The notes beneath the pieces are model-generated. The model was not told the DNA's origin and did no database searches. It was given only the letters and a program-made list of their open reading frames with translations. Both the position numbers and the translations under genes were made by a program. Below, in pieces: positions 7,270 through 15,717 of a DNA stretch of 64,000 bases; within the stretch, counting starts at the first letter, position 1; every line of letters begins with the position of its first letter. The stretch covers positions 1-64,000 of the forward strand of contig NZ_JASZ02000002.1 of NCBI RefSeq assembly GCF_000735695.2. The letters run 5' to 3'. Origin of the DNA: Kaistella haifensis DSM 19056 (GTDB lineage Bacteria > Bacteroidota > Bacteroidia > Flavobacteriales > Weeksellaceae).

Positions 7270-9255
7270 TTAAAAATTCAGATTAAGGTTTAAGTAAAAG
7301 TCTCTTCCCGGCCGCGGAATTTTATTCCAGTCAGCATACGTTGTGTAAAGTCGGTCGAATATATTTTCAACGCCAATTTTAGTTAAAACTTTCATCCCGT
7401 TAAAGCTGAACTGGTAACCTGCATTAATATTAAAGATTGTGTAATCCGTCGTTTCTGTTTCACCGTAAACAGCTGCAAAATCTCGGTATCTGGAATTGCC
7501 GGAAGCTGAAAATTCTGTCGAGATTCTGCTTTTGTAAAACTGCAATGCCGAACGGTAACTCAACGGACTCATAAACGGAAGATTTTCTTTGCTGTAATCC
7601 TTTCCGCGGGCATAGGTAAACTGCGAATTCCATTTTAGAAAAGAAAAAAGCTGAACCTGCGTATTGAGATCTGCATTAAAAATTGTGGCATAATCCAGAG
7701 AGCCATATTGCTTTACACCCTTTCCACCAATCGTCATCGGTACAAGTCCTTCTATAACTTTCCCAACGATATAATCTGAGATATGGAAATAATTTGAAGA
7801 AAGTTTTGCGGAAATTCTTTCATTTTTAAAGGCGACAAACGCATTCGCTTCCAGCGACGATTCATTATTTAGGTTGGGATTTCCGACGTAATCATACTTT
7901 TCGGAACTGTTGAAAAGGTAAAAACCATACCCTTCCGAAACCGAAGGAGCGCGGTCGCCGTAACCCCCACCAAAACCAAACTCAAACCCGTTTGCTGAAT
8001 ACTGATATTTTGCAGAAATACTCTTCAGCAGCCTGTTTTTCTGGGCATTCATCTCAGGATAAAAAATCTGCAGACTGTTCAGTCCAAATTCACTTTCCAC
8101 TTTATTTGAGTGGAAACCCAGCGATCCTGAAATCTGAAGCGAAGAATTTCCGTTCAGATTAAAATGATCATCAAGATAGATCCCCTGAAATAAGGTTCTC
8201 ACCTGAGGCCACGTGTACATAAACATCAGTTTTTCGTTGGAATTGGCTGGATACATGGTCATTTCAGCCGTTGACAAATTTGAAAAACCGTTTAAGTTTA
8301 TAGTAAAATGATGGTCGGGCAATTCTGCAGACATGTTGGTAAAATAGCCAAACGTTTTGCTCCAACCTGGCATATCCATATGGATGGGAACTGCGGGACG
8401 TTTGGTATCATCCATTCTGTGCGTGATGTTGTTAAAATAAACCTTAGTTTCCCAGTTGTTGAAGAAATCTGAAACGGGAACGAGCTGAAATTTAACTGAA
8501 CTGATCAGCGCTTCGGCCAGTGAAATATCCATTGGCAACGCCGGATAACCTACATCGGTAGCTCTATCGTAAATCACTGCGGCTTCCAGCATTTTATTGT
8601 CACCTAATTTAACTCCCGAATTTCCTGAAAAATTAATTTTTCGGAATTGTGAATACGGAACTTCAGCGCCACCGCCAGCCTTATAATTGTCGGCATCTCT
8701 GGACATCACATTAAAATCGGCGAAAAATTTTGGCGCTTTAAAGGCCGCTGAGCCGCCGAAAATTTTCTGTCGGTTAACGCTTTCAAAACCTGAATTTACA
8801 CCGAAACTCCATTTTTTTTCACCAAATCCTGTCCGGTTTCTTTTCAGATCAATTGCTCCGCCAATGGTGTTACCATGAGCTGTTCCGGCCTGTCCTGAAC
8901 TTATTTCCGCTTCAGAGAGATTCGATACTTCCACATAAGAAGTTACCGGATCCATCTTGTCGGTGCACGCCCCGAAAATCCTCATTCCGTCGATGGTAAT
9001 TACAGTTCTTTCGGTTGGCATATTGTTTAGCAGCGGTTCCCAAGCATAGGCTCCGCGCTTGATCATTTCTATTTTTGCTGATTTCTGCAGATATTCGTCG
9101 ATGGAACTCAGGGGTTTGGAATCCTTCGCAGAAATTCGGTTGGTACCGATAACCACAACTTCCTGAATGCTGTGGTGCAGAGAATCCGGATTGATATTTT
9201 GAGCAGCGGCTGCCACAGAAATAAGTATTGAAATCAGGACGAAATTCTTTTTCAT
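7270..9255 (-). CDS. TonB-dependent outer-membrane receptor (metal-type locus)
   Basis: At 661 aa it has a signal peptide (MKKNFVLISILISVAAAAQ), a plug domain (about 30-150, with VVVIGTNRISAKDSKPLSSI acting as the TonB-box region) and a barrel ending in the aromatic motif FYLNLNLNF. It lacks the carboxypeptidase-like extension of SusC-type receptors and so resembles single siderophore or metal receptors. The plug contains GACTDKMDPVTSYVE, with an unusual Cys. It follows a Met/His-rich lipoprotein and a Cys-containing small protein in one minus-strand unit, pointing to copper or another soft metal rather than iron, by inference only. Confidence 0.88.
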   Translation of the reverse strand: MKKNFVLISILISVAAAAQNINPDSLHHSIQEVVVIGTNRISAKDSKPLSSIDEYLQKSAKIEMIKRGAYAWEPLLNNMPTERTVITIDGMRIFGACTDKMDPVTSYVEVSNLSEAEISSGQAGTAHGNTIGGAIDLKRNRTGFGEKKWSFGVNSGFESVNRQKIFGGSAAFKAPKFFADFNVMSRDADNYKAGGGAEVPYSQFRKINFSGNSGVKLGDNKMLEAAVIYDRATDVGYPALPMDISLAEALISSVKFQLVPVSDFFNNWETKVYFNNITHRMDDTKRPAVPIHMDMPGWSKTFGYFTNMSAELPDHHFTINLNGFSNLSTAEMTMYPANSNEKLMFMYTWPQVRTLFQGIYLDDHFNLNGNSSLQISGSLGFHSNKVESEFGLNSLQIFYPEMNAQKNRLLKSISAKYQYSANGFEFGFGGGYGDRAPSVSEGYGFYLFNSSEKYDYVGNPNLNNESSLEANAFVAFKNERISAKLSSNYFHISDYIVGKVIEGLVPMTIGGKGVKQYGSLDYATIFNADLNTQVQLFSFLKWNSQFTYARGKDYSKENLPFMSPLSYRSALQFYKSRISTEFSASGNSRYRDFAAVYGETETTDYTIFNINAGYQFSFNGMKVLTKIGVENIFDRLYTTYADWNKIPRPGRDFYLNLNLNF

Positions 9256-9382
9256 TATAATTTGTATTCAAAAATGAAAGAAATGTCCGTTTTGAATGGC
9301 TAAGATAACCAACTTCAGGAAACAAATCCTTCAAAAACGGACATTCAGATTTTGCTAAAGACTACGAAAACAGGTATTGATC

Positions 9383-10240
9383 TTAGAACTCGATTTCGAA
9401 AAACAGTGACGATGCAGGATTTTGGTCTGTAACTTCTTCACCTTTCAACACTGTTCCGGCTGCGTTTGCGAGCTGCAGATTAATCTTCCAGTAACCGGTC
9501 ATGGTAAGCGAAAGTTTTCCGTTATACAGTTTTCCGGGTGAAGTTTGGGTCGCGTTCACATTATTTGGGGAACCGTGATTTCCCATTCCCGGCATTCTGG
9601 GATCGATTTTCACGGTGTAACCGTTTACCACAGGAAAAGTCATCATATCCTGCATTTTCCAAACCCCAACCGTCATGTCATTTACAGCAACTTTTGGTGT
9701 TCTCGGTTCGATATACGCAACAATATATCTTGTATTGTCGCTGCCTAAAAAAGAACTAACCCGTCTTTTTGACAAATTGGGAACATCAACGACGGTGGTT
9801 GCTGTATAAGCCATTCCGTTTATTGAATAGTCAAATTTCAGATCCCAGTATTCCGTCGCGTTTTGTGGCATTTGAAATACAAGATATCCAGCGTACAGCG
9901 TTCCATCCGGCGTAACTTTAGTGACTTCGGATTTTGGCCCGGAGTGGCTCATGGTTGTCATGTGCATTACTGGATTCCAATTTACTGTCGCATTTTTTTC
10001 ATACTGATTATTTGATTTATTTTTGATTCTGAATTTCATATCGTTGTAACCCAACTGTGTTGTTCCGGAAACGGTATAAAGTTCAATCGTATGCGTATCG
10101 TTGGAGAATTCTTTAACCTTAGCCAGACCTTCAAGTTCGTTAACTGATGGCGGTGTTACAGGATCATCTGATGTTCTGCAGGAAATAAGGAAGATTGAAA
10201 GCGCAACGAATGCCACGAATATTTTTAGTGAAAATTTCAT
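9383..10240 (-). CDS. Met/His-rich lipoprotein with FixH/YtkA-like repeats
   Basis: The 285-aa product has a lipoprotein signal (MKFSLKIFVAFVALSIFLISC). Two similar segments follow: NPVMHMTTMSHSGPKS in the first half and DPRMPGMGNHGSPNN in the second, each set in beta-sandwich-like sequence ending YAGYLVF and YNGKLSLTM. These Met/His clusters before a GY.V/L strand are typical of FixH/YtkA-like domains found near copper proteins. It sits between the small Cys protein and the TonB receptor, so it probably binds the metal at the outer membrane or in the periplasm. Metal identity is inferred. Confidence 0.75.
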   Translation of the reverse strand: MKFSLKIFVAFVALSIFLISCRTSDDPVTPPSVNELEGLAKVKEFSNDTHTIELYTVSGTTQLGYNDMKFRIKNKSNNQYEKNATVNWNPVMHMTTMSHSGPKSEVTKVTPDGTLYAGYLVFQMPQNATEYWDLKFDYSINGMAYTATTVVDVPNLSKRRVSSFLGSDNTRYIVAYIEPRTPKVAVNDMTVGVWKMQDMMTFPVVNGYTVKIDPRMPGMGNHGSPNNVNATQTSPGKLYNGKLSLTMTGYWKINLQLANAAGTVLKGEEVTDQNPASSLFFEIEF

Positions 10241-10340
10241 TTTTTATAAATTTAAAGATTGGAGAAATTGCTCTAAAGACTTTGTCTTTAAAAAAATAGG
10301 AATATGCTGCTCAAAATCGAACAGTAAGATAAAATGAAAT

Positions 10341-10703
10341 TTAAACTTGCGGCGGATGAGGAAGAATGTTCAGATAAATTTTCAGCAAATCAAAATCTTT
10401 ATCTGTATTAATCTTCTGGCGGGTTTCGAAATCTGGATTTTTCGTGTCGACAATTGCAGTTTGGGGTGAAGGTAAAATGTTAAATTCAAAACTGTATTTT
10501 ACTACCTTTAGCAAAGATTCGTTTTTGCTGCTTTCCTTCTGCATCTCGCATTTACCGTGGCAGTTCAGCTCGGGTCTAGCCTTGTTTACGCAATGAATTT
10601 CATAGAAATCCCTGTTGATTTGATAATCGACCAAAATCAGCGAATTCTGAAAACTTGCCAGAAAAATTAACGTGGATAATATGGTAAGAAAAAACCGTCT
10701 CAT
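10341..10703 (-). CDS. small secreted Cys-containing protein heading a metal locus
   Basis: The 120-aa protein has a hydrophobic N-terminus (about 1-25) and the motif ELNCHGKCEMQKES with His/Cys residues suited to metal binding, plus a C-terminal LPHPPQV. Small proteins of this kind often precede metal TonB receptors in flavobacteria, as I recall. A -7 box lies only 11 bases upstream of the start, so the mRNA would be almost leaderless. Function is unknown. Confidence 0.65.
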   Translation of the reverse strand: MRRFFLTILSTLIFLASFQNSLILVDYQINRDFYEIHCVNKARPELNCHGKCEMQKESSKNESLLKVVKYSFEFNILPSPQTAIVDTKNPDFETRQKINTDKDFDLLKIYLNILPHPPQV

Positions 10704-10713
10704 TTTGACAATT

Positions 10714-10721
10714 CAAATTTA
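10714..10721 (-). promoter_or_regulatory. promoter -7 box of the first metal locus
   Basis: TAAATTTG on the minus strand fits TAnnTTTG and ends 11 bases before the ATG at 10703. No TTG is found at the proper distance upstream. Confidence 0.5.
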
Positions 10722-10840
10722 AGACTTTTTTATCCGGATTAAAAAATGATTTTCATCATCACCTTAATGACTAATCTGTTCGAAAACTTCTGAAGTCTTT
10801 CAATATTTTTTTATCTTTATAAAATAAAACTTGATTCAAC

Positions 10841-12367
10841 ATGGCAGATAAAGCGAAATTTATTGAAGAGCTTTCGGCAAGATATTCTCCAAAAGGAGAT
10901 TTCATAATATTGGGAAAAGGGATGCTCGATGGTGAAGTTATACCTGAAGTAAACGTTACTCTTCCCCTTAAAACCATTAACAGACACGGCCTTATCGCCG
11001 GCGCTACCGGAACAGGAAAAACAAAAACTTTGCAGGCTTTTGCCGAGCAGCTTTCCCATAAAGGAATTCCGTCTTTGGTTTTGGATATTAAAGGAGATTT
11101 TTCAGGAATTGCCGAGCCGGGCGAAGAAAATAATAACATCAGTGAACGTTACGCAAAAACCCAACTTAGCTATCAGCCACAGGCTTTTCCGGTAGAATTG
11201 ATGACCATTTCCGGTGAAAAAGGGGTGAAATTAAGAGCTACGGTCACTGAATTCGGACCGCTTTTACTATCAAAAATCCTTGAACTCAATGATACTCAGC
11301 AAAGTATAATTTCAATTGTCTTCAAATATTGCGACGATAAAGGTTTGCCTTTAATCGATTTAGACGATTTGAAAAAAGTTTTGCAATATGTAACCGACAA
11401 TCCACAAGGGAAAGCAGATTTAGCCAATAATTACGGCTCTATTGCACCGGCATCTTTAGGCGCAATTCTCCGGTCAATTGTGGCGCTCGAACAACAGGGT
11501 GCCGCACAGTTTTTTGGGGAGCCAAGTTTCGATGTGGAAGATTTACTGCACCAAAGAGACGGAAAAGGCGTGGTGAACATTCTTCGCGTTGGTAATATCC
11601 AAAGTAAACCTCAATTGTTTTCTACCTTTATGTTGTCACTTTTTGCGGAAATCTACATGACTTTTCCTGAAGAAGGAGATTCAGGCAAACCCAAACTGGT
11701 ACTTTTCATTGATGAAGCACACCTGATTTTCAATGAAGCGTCCAAAACTTTATTGGCACAAATTGAAACCATGGTAAAACTAATCCGCTCGAAAGGAGTT
11801 GGAATTTATTTTATCACTCAAATTCCTGGTGATGTTCCGGAAAATGTGCTTTCTCAATTAGGTTTAAAAATACAACATGCCTTAAGAGGGTTTACGGCAA
11901 AAGACCGAAAAGAAATCTCCAAAGCAGTTGAAAATTACCCAATTACAGAATTTTATAAAGCGGATGAATTGATTCAGAACTTAGGAATTGGTGAAGCATT
12001 TATCACTGCGCTGGATGAAAAAGGAATTCCTACACCATTGGTACACACTTATTTGATCTCACCTGAATCTAGAATGGATGTACTGACTGATGCGGAAGTT
12101 TCCGATCTTACTTCGCGGTCCGCTTTGGTTGCGAAATATGAACAGACCGTTAACAAAGATTCTGCCTACGAAATGTTGGCAAATCGTATGGAACAAGCGG
12201 TACAAAACACATCCACTACACAAAAATCCCGACCTGTAAAAGAAGAACCGGGAATGTTTGAAAGCGTAATGAAATCTCGAGCTGGAAGAACTTTCACAAC
12301 AACTTTGGCAAGAGAAGGTGCAAAATTTGTATTGGGAATGTTGGGTTTAGGAGGTAGAAAAAGATAA
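10841..12367 (+). CDS. HerA-like helicase/ATPase (DUF853 family)
   Basis: The 508-aa P-loop ATPase carries Walker A GATGTGKT (54-61) and Walker B LVLFIDEAHLIF (near 290), followed by a sensor-like YFITQIPGDVPE. It belongs to the HerA/FtsK-like DUF853 family (YjgR in E. coli), soluble and with no DNA-end-processing partner such as NurA nearby. The next gene, an exonuclease, starts 22 bases after its stop, so the two may work on DNA together; that is inference from context. The C-terminal 100 residues are family-specific and end in GRKR. Confidence 0.88.
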   Translation: MADKAKFIEELSARYSPKGDFIILGKGMLDGEVIPEVNVTLPLKTINRHGLIAGATGTGKTKTLQAFAEQLSHKGIPSLVLDIKGDFSGIAEPGEENNNISERYAKTQLSYQPQAFPVELMTISGEKGVKLRATVTEFGPLLLSKILELNDTQQSIISIVFKYCDDKGLPLIDLDDLKKVLQYVTDNPQGKADLANNYGSIAPASLGAILRSIVALEQQGAAQFFGEPSFDVEDLLHQRDGKGVVNILRVGNIQSKPQLFSTFMLSLFAEIYMTFPEEGDSGKPKLVLFIDEAHLIFNEASKTLLAQIETMVKLIRSKGVGIYFITQIPGDVPENVLSQLGLKIQHALRGFTAKDRKEISKAVENYPITEFYKADELIQNLGIGEAFITALDEKGIPTPLVHTYLISPESRMDVLTDAEVSDLTSRSALVAKYEQTVNKDSAYEMLANRMEQAVQNTSTTQKSRPVKEEPGMFESVMKSRAGRTFTTTLAREGAKFVLGMLGLGGRKR

Positions 12368-12389
12368 TTTGCCCAAAGCAGAAAGAAAA

Positions 12390-13616
12390 ATGTATTCAGT
12401 AATCGATATAGAAAGTAACGGAGCCGGTTTCCGAAAAGAAAGCATCATTGAAATCGCCATTTATAAATATGATGGTCATGAAATTGTAGATCAATTTATC
12501 TCTTTGGTAAATCCGGAAGGCGAGATCACACCGTTTGTGCAAAAACTCACCAAAATTTCACCAAAAATGGTGAAAACCGCTCCAAAATTCCACGAAATTG
12601 CTAAAAGAGTGGTCGAAATTACCGAAAATACAACTTTGGTAGGTCATAATATTGATTTCGATTACCGAATGCTTCGCCAGGAGTTTAAACGGCTCGGTTA
12701 CACATTCAAAATCAACACTTTAGACACCATTCCTTTAGCTAAAAAACTCATTCCTGAAGCGCAAAGTTATTCATTGGGAAAACTGGTGAAATCTTTGGGA
12801 ATTCCTCTGGTTGATCAGCACAGAGCGTCCGGTGACGCAAAAGCAACATTAGATTTGTTTAAACTACTGATGATTAAAGACAAAGATTCCGAAATCATTC
12901 AGCAGCATCATGAAGAACTGAATGCTAAAACGTACCTCAATAAAGTAAGAAACCTCACCCAAGATTTACCATCAGAAAGAGGAATTATTTATTTCCAAAA
13001 CGCAGAAGGAAAAATCATTCACTCAGATTTTAGCGATGATTTGAGTAAATTTGCAAAGATTCTTTTTAATACTAAGTCAAAAAAACTGGTAAAAATCCAA
13101 GAAGAAGTTGAACAAATTTATTACGAATTAACAGGTAATGATATTCTCGCCAAACTGATGATGAAAACGAAAGGTTTGCATAAAAGAGAAACACTTCCGT
13201 TTGGACTTTTCCATAAAAACAACAAATATTTTGTTGAGAAAGTTTCCTTGCGAAAAGAGGCAAAACCATTGCTTAAATTCAAATCATTCACCCAAGGTTT
13301 GAAAGCGGTAAGCTTCCTCAAAAAACAAGAACAATACGCAAATCCATCTGTTTTGGAACAGAAAATAAGCTTGAAAAACAGAAATGAAATGTGGATTTCC
13401 GCAGGACGAACGCTGGGCGAAAAAGTATTCCTTATTTTTGAAAAGGGCCAACTAAAATCTTACGGATTCTACGATTTGCACACACAAATCAGCACATTGA
13501 AGAAAATTGATGCGTTGAAAATCCCAGTAGAATCAACCAGCAGCGATTTAAAAAACGACCTTCAACTGGCGATTCTTAGAGAAGACATTGAAATAATTTC
13601 TCTTCCTACAAAATAA
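12390..13616 (+). CDS. DnaQ-like DEDDh exonuclease with degenerate GIY-YIG-like second half
   Basis: The start is placed at the ATG at 12390 (408 aa); a TTG seven codons earlier (12369) is the only alternative. Residues 1-165 form a DEDDh 3'-5' exonuclease: VIDIESNG, VGHNIDFDYRML and HRASGDAKATLDLF give the acidic residues and His. The second half (from about 190) begins ERGIIYFQNAEGKII, which looks like the start of a UvrC/Cho-type GIY-YIG domain in which the GIY...YIG pattern is largely lost. This resembles proteins joining a proofreading exonuclease to a UvrC-like part. It may act in DNA repair with the upstream HerA-like ATPase. Confidence 0.8.
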   Translation: MYSVIDIESNGAGFRKESIIEIAIYKYDGHEIVDQFISLVNPEGEITPFVQKLTKISPKMVKTAPKFHEIAKRVVEITENTTLVGHNIDFDYRMLRQEFKRLGYTFKINTLDTIPLAKKLIPEAQSYSLGKLVKSLGIPLVDQHRASGDAKATLDLFKLLMIKDKDSEIIQQHHEELNAKTYLNKVRNLTQDLPSERGIIYFQNAEGKIIHSDFSDDLSKFAKILFNTKSKKLVKIQEEVEQIYYELTGNDILAKLMMKTKGLHKRETLPFGLFHKNNKYFVEKVSLRKEAKPLLKFKSFTQGLKAVSFLKKQEQYANPSVLEQKISLKNRNEMWISAGRTLGEKVFLIFEKGQLKSYGFYDLHTQISTLKKIDALKIPVESTSSDLKNDLQLAILREDIEIISLPTK

Positions 13617-13643
13617 AATAGTGCAGAATTAAATAAAAAAATT

Positions 13644-13651
13644 TAATTTTG
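13644..13651 (+). promoter_or_regulatory. promoter -7 box of the lysA leader
   Basis: TAATTTTG fits TAnnTTTG and would start transcription near 13657-13660, about 20 bases before the leader ATG. No good -33 TTG is visible. No comparable box is found between the leader terminator and lysA. Confidence 0.5.
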
Positions 13652-13678
13652 AAAAAAATTTACAAAACAACAGATCGC

Positions 13679-13756
13679 ATGACTGCTAAGAAATCAATAA
13701 AGAAATTTGCAACTAAGGGGAAAAAGCTTTCCACTAAGGCAAATATTGTGCACTGA
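13679..13756 (+). CDS. candidate lysine-rich leader peptide of lysA (25 aa)
   Basis: ATG-initiated ORF of 25 codons, too short for automatic calls. Eight residues are Lys, with tandem pairs at positions 4-5, 8-9 and 15-16. It starts about 20 nt after the predicted transcription start and stops with TGA at 13754-13756, just where the second pairing segment of the leader RNA begins. The tandem Lys codons AAA AAG at 13721-13726 overlap the first pairing segment. The same frame is open upstream to a TTG at 13649, but that codon overlaps the -7 box. It could instead be a small basic protein; the placement between promoter and attenuator-like terminator favours a leader peptide. Confidence 0.55.
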   Translation: MTAKKSIKKFATKGKKLSTKANIVH

Positions 13757-13813
13757 GAGCTGTTTTGTTGATCGCTAAATAATCAAGCAAGCTCTTTCTG
13801 GGCTTGCTTTTTT
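13720..13813 (+). promoter_or_regulatory. candidate transcription attenuator controlling lysA
   Basis: Four segments can pair alternatively. Segment 1 (13720-13731) pairs with segment 2 (13755-13766), 11 pairs with one mismatch. Segment 2 (AGAGCT, 13756-13761) pairs with segment 3 (AGCTCT, 13790-13795), continued by TTGAT 13768-13772 with ATCAA 13782-13786. Segment 3 (13785-13794) pairs with segment 4 (13800-13809), a 10-bp stem followed by TTTTTT, a rho-independent terminator. A ribosome stalled on Lys codons would mask segment 1, let 2:3 form and prevent 3:4. A ribosome reaching the stop codon would mask segment 2 and let the terminator form. The T run ends 19 bases before the lysA ATG, leaving no room for another promoter. 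Confidence 0.55.
13785..13813 (+). terminator. leader terminator upstream of lysA
   Basis: Stem AAGCAAGCTC/GGGCTTGCTT with a 5-nt loop followed by six T. This is the 3:4 structure of the candidate attenuator. Confidence 0.85.
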
Positions 13814-13832
13814 GATTTTAAATTAATTAAAA

Positions 13833-15032
13833 ATGACCAATAAAGATTTACTGAAAATTGCCGAACAATACGGCACTCCAACTTATGTTTACGATGCTGA
13901 ATCTATCAAAATTCAGTATGAAAAACTCACTTCGTCTTTTCACAAAAGCACCCGATTTTTCTATGCTTGCAAAGCGCTTTCGAACATCAACATTCTAAAA
14001 TATGTGAAAAATCTTGGCGGAAATCTAGATTGTGTTTCGATTAATGAAGTGAAATTGGGTTTGAAGGCCGGTTTCGATGCGAATAAAATTCTTTTCACTC
14101 CGAATTGTGTTGATTTAGCTGAAATCGAAGAAGCCATGTCTTTAAAAGTTCATATTAATATTGATAATATTTCAATTCTTGAACAGTTTGGCAACAAATA
14201 CGGTGGATCTTACCCAATTTTTATTAGAATTAACCCGCATATTTTCGCAGGTGGAAACTACAAAATTTCCACAGGTCACATCGACTCGAAATTCGGAATT
14301 TCTATACACCAGCTTCGCCATATCGAAAGGGTAATGAAAACTACCGATCTTAATGTAGAAGGATTACACATGCACACCGGAAGCGAAATAAAAGATCCTG
14401 ATGTTTTCCTTCAAGGTTTGGAAATCATGTTCGAATTAGCGGAACATTTCCCGAATTTGAAATATTTGGATATGGGAAGCGGTTTCAAAGTACCTTATCA
14501 AGAAGGCGATATGGAAACTGATGTGAAAGAACTGGGCAAAAAAGTAGAAAAAGCATTAGCAGAATTCTCAAAAAATTCAGGGAAGAAATTTGAACTTTGG
14601 TTCGAACCCGGGAAATATTTGGTGAGCAAAAGTGGTCATTTGATTGTAAAAACAAATGTCATCAAACAAACTACAGCAACGGTTTTTGCAGGAATCAATT
14701 CTGGTTTTAACCACCTGATTCGGCCTATGTTTTATGATTCTTACCATATTATCGAGAATCTTTCGAACCCTAAAGGTGCGGAAAGAATTTACACAGTGGT
14801 GGGAAATATCTGCGAAACCGACACTTTTGCGTGGGACAGAAAACTTCATGAAGTGCGCGAAGGCGATATCTTGGTTTTCAGAAATGCCGGAGCTTATGGT
14901 TTTGAGATGAGCTCCAATTTCAATTCGAGATTGAAACCGGCTGAAGTTTTGTTTCTCGATGGGAAAGCGCATCTCATCAGAAAACGCGATGAATTCGAGG
15001 ATTTACTGAGAAACCAAGTCGAAGTTCTTTAA
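13833..15032 (+). CDS. lysA: diaminopimelate decarboxylase (last step of lysine synthesis)
   Basis: The 399-aa PLP enzyme of fold type III decarboxylates meso-diaminopimelate to L-lysine. The PLP lysine is K47 in FFYACKAL. Other family motifs are HMHTGSEI, LDMGSGFKVPY, the phosphate-binding WFEPGKYLVSKSGHL and GNICETDTFAWDRKL, whose Cys is contributed to the partner active site of the dimer. The start codon is 19 bases after the T run of a terminator, so expression depends on read-through of the leader. The next gene is 30 bp downstream and unrelated. Confidence 0.95.
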   Translation: MTNKDLLKIAEQYGTPTYVYDAESIKIQYEKLTSSFHKSTRFFYACKALSNINILKYVKNLGGNLDCVSINEVKLGLKAGFDANKILFTPNCVDLAEIEEAMSLKVHINIDNISILEQFGNKYGGSYPIFIRINPHIFAGGNYKISTGHIDSKFGISIHQLRHIERVMKTTDLNVEGLHMHTGSEIKDPDVFLQGLEIMFELAEHFPNLKYLDMGSGFKVPYQEGDMETDVKELGKKVEKALAEFSKNSGKKFELWFEPGKYLVSKSGHLIVKTNVIKQTTATVFAGINSGFNHLIRPMFYDSYHIIENLSNPKGAERIYTVVGNICETDTFAWDRKLHEVREGDILVFRNAGAYGFEMSSNFNSRLKPAEVLFLDGKAHLIRKRDEFEDLLRNQVEVL

Positions 15033-15062
15033 AAATGTAAGTTATATTCAATTAAAAATGTT

Positions 15063-15545
15063 ATGAAAAATTTAGTATTACTGTTCTTTTTTGCATTCAC
15101 GTTTACCCATGCGCAATATGTGGTAGAAGATAACGATATCACGGAAAATGTAAGAGATGTGGTAAAACAAACCATCGCGTTGGACCTGAATGCTCCATTG
15201 GAATTTTATCGTTTGAAGTGTGAAAATCCGTTGTACGCACAATTTTCAGGAGGTGAAAACTCTTTCAAACAAGCACTTTCGAAAAATATTCAGAATGATT
15301 TGAATTCCGGACTTTATTCGGTCAATGGGACTTTTGAATTGCATTTAAACATCAATAAATCCGGTAATTTGCAAAGTTTTAAGCTTTTACCAGAAGTTTT
15401 GAACAGCAATTTGCTTTACCGTGATGTGGAAATAGCTTTGAGAAGGATGAATCCCAAATTTAAACCAGCAACCTGCAACGGAATTCCCGTGGAATCCAAG
15501 TTGCGGCAGAAAATAAATTTCAGAACAGATAGTTTTGATCTTTAA
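15063..15545 (+). CDS. secreted protein with TonB-C-like domain
   Basis: The 160-aa protein has a signal peptide (MKNLVLLFFFAFTFTHA). The C-terminal half contains GTFELHLNINKSGNLQSFKLLP and ALRRMNPKFKPATCNGIPV, the pattern of the TonB C-terminal domain found in many Bacteroidetes periplasmic proteins. It lacks the N-terminal membrane anchor and Pro-rich linker of true TonB, so it is not an energy transducer by itself. It lies 30 bp after lysA and ends in a terminator. Confidence 0.65.
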   Translation: MKNLVLLFFFAFTFTHAQYVVEDNDITENVRDVVKQTIALDLNAPLEFYRLKCENPLYAQFSGGENSFKQALSKNIQNDLNSGLYSVNGTFELHLNINKSGNLQSFKLLPEVLNSNLLYRDVEIALRRMNPKFKPATCNGIPVESKLRQKINFRTDSFDL

Positions 15546-15548
15546 ATG

Positions 15549-15580
15549 AAAAACTTTGTAGGCAGCTGCAAAGTTTTTTT
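15549..15580 (+). terminator. terminator after the TonB-C-like gene
   Basis: Stem AAACTTTG/CAAAGTTT (15551-15576) followed by T residues, starting 5 bases after the stop codon. Confidence 0.8.
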
Positions 15581-15645
15581 TCGAAAAGTGATCTTTGTCC
15601 TTCTCTAGATTAAAAAACTTCTGCCATTCTGTCACAAAAATTCTT

Positions 15646-15653
15646 TATCTTTG
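15646..15653 (+). promoter_or_regulatory. promoter -7 box of miaB
   Basis: TATCTTTG fits TAnnTTTG; the 5' leader to the GTG start would be about 58 nt. Confidence 0.55.
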
Positions 15654-15717
15654 CAAATTAAAATCCCTATAAAAGGTGTGTTGCAAAACGCTCTTTTAAT
15701 ATCTAATTTCTACAAAA

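Noticed and set aside
13649-13678. Upstream TTG extension of the lysine leader peptide
   Set aside because: The TTG overlaps the -7 box, so it would not be in the mRNA started there; the ATG at 13679 fits better. The extension would add three more Lys.
15661-15717. Possible leader peptide or riboswitch before miaB
   Set aside because: The 58-nt leader has no stable terminator-type structure or short ORF with a meaningful codon bias.
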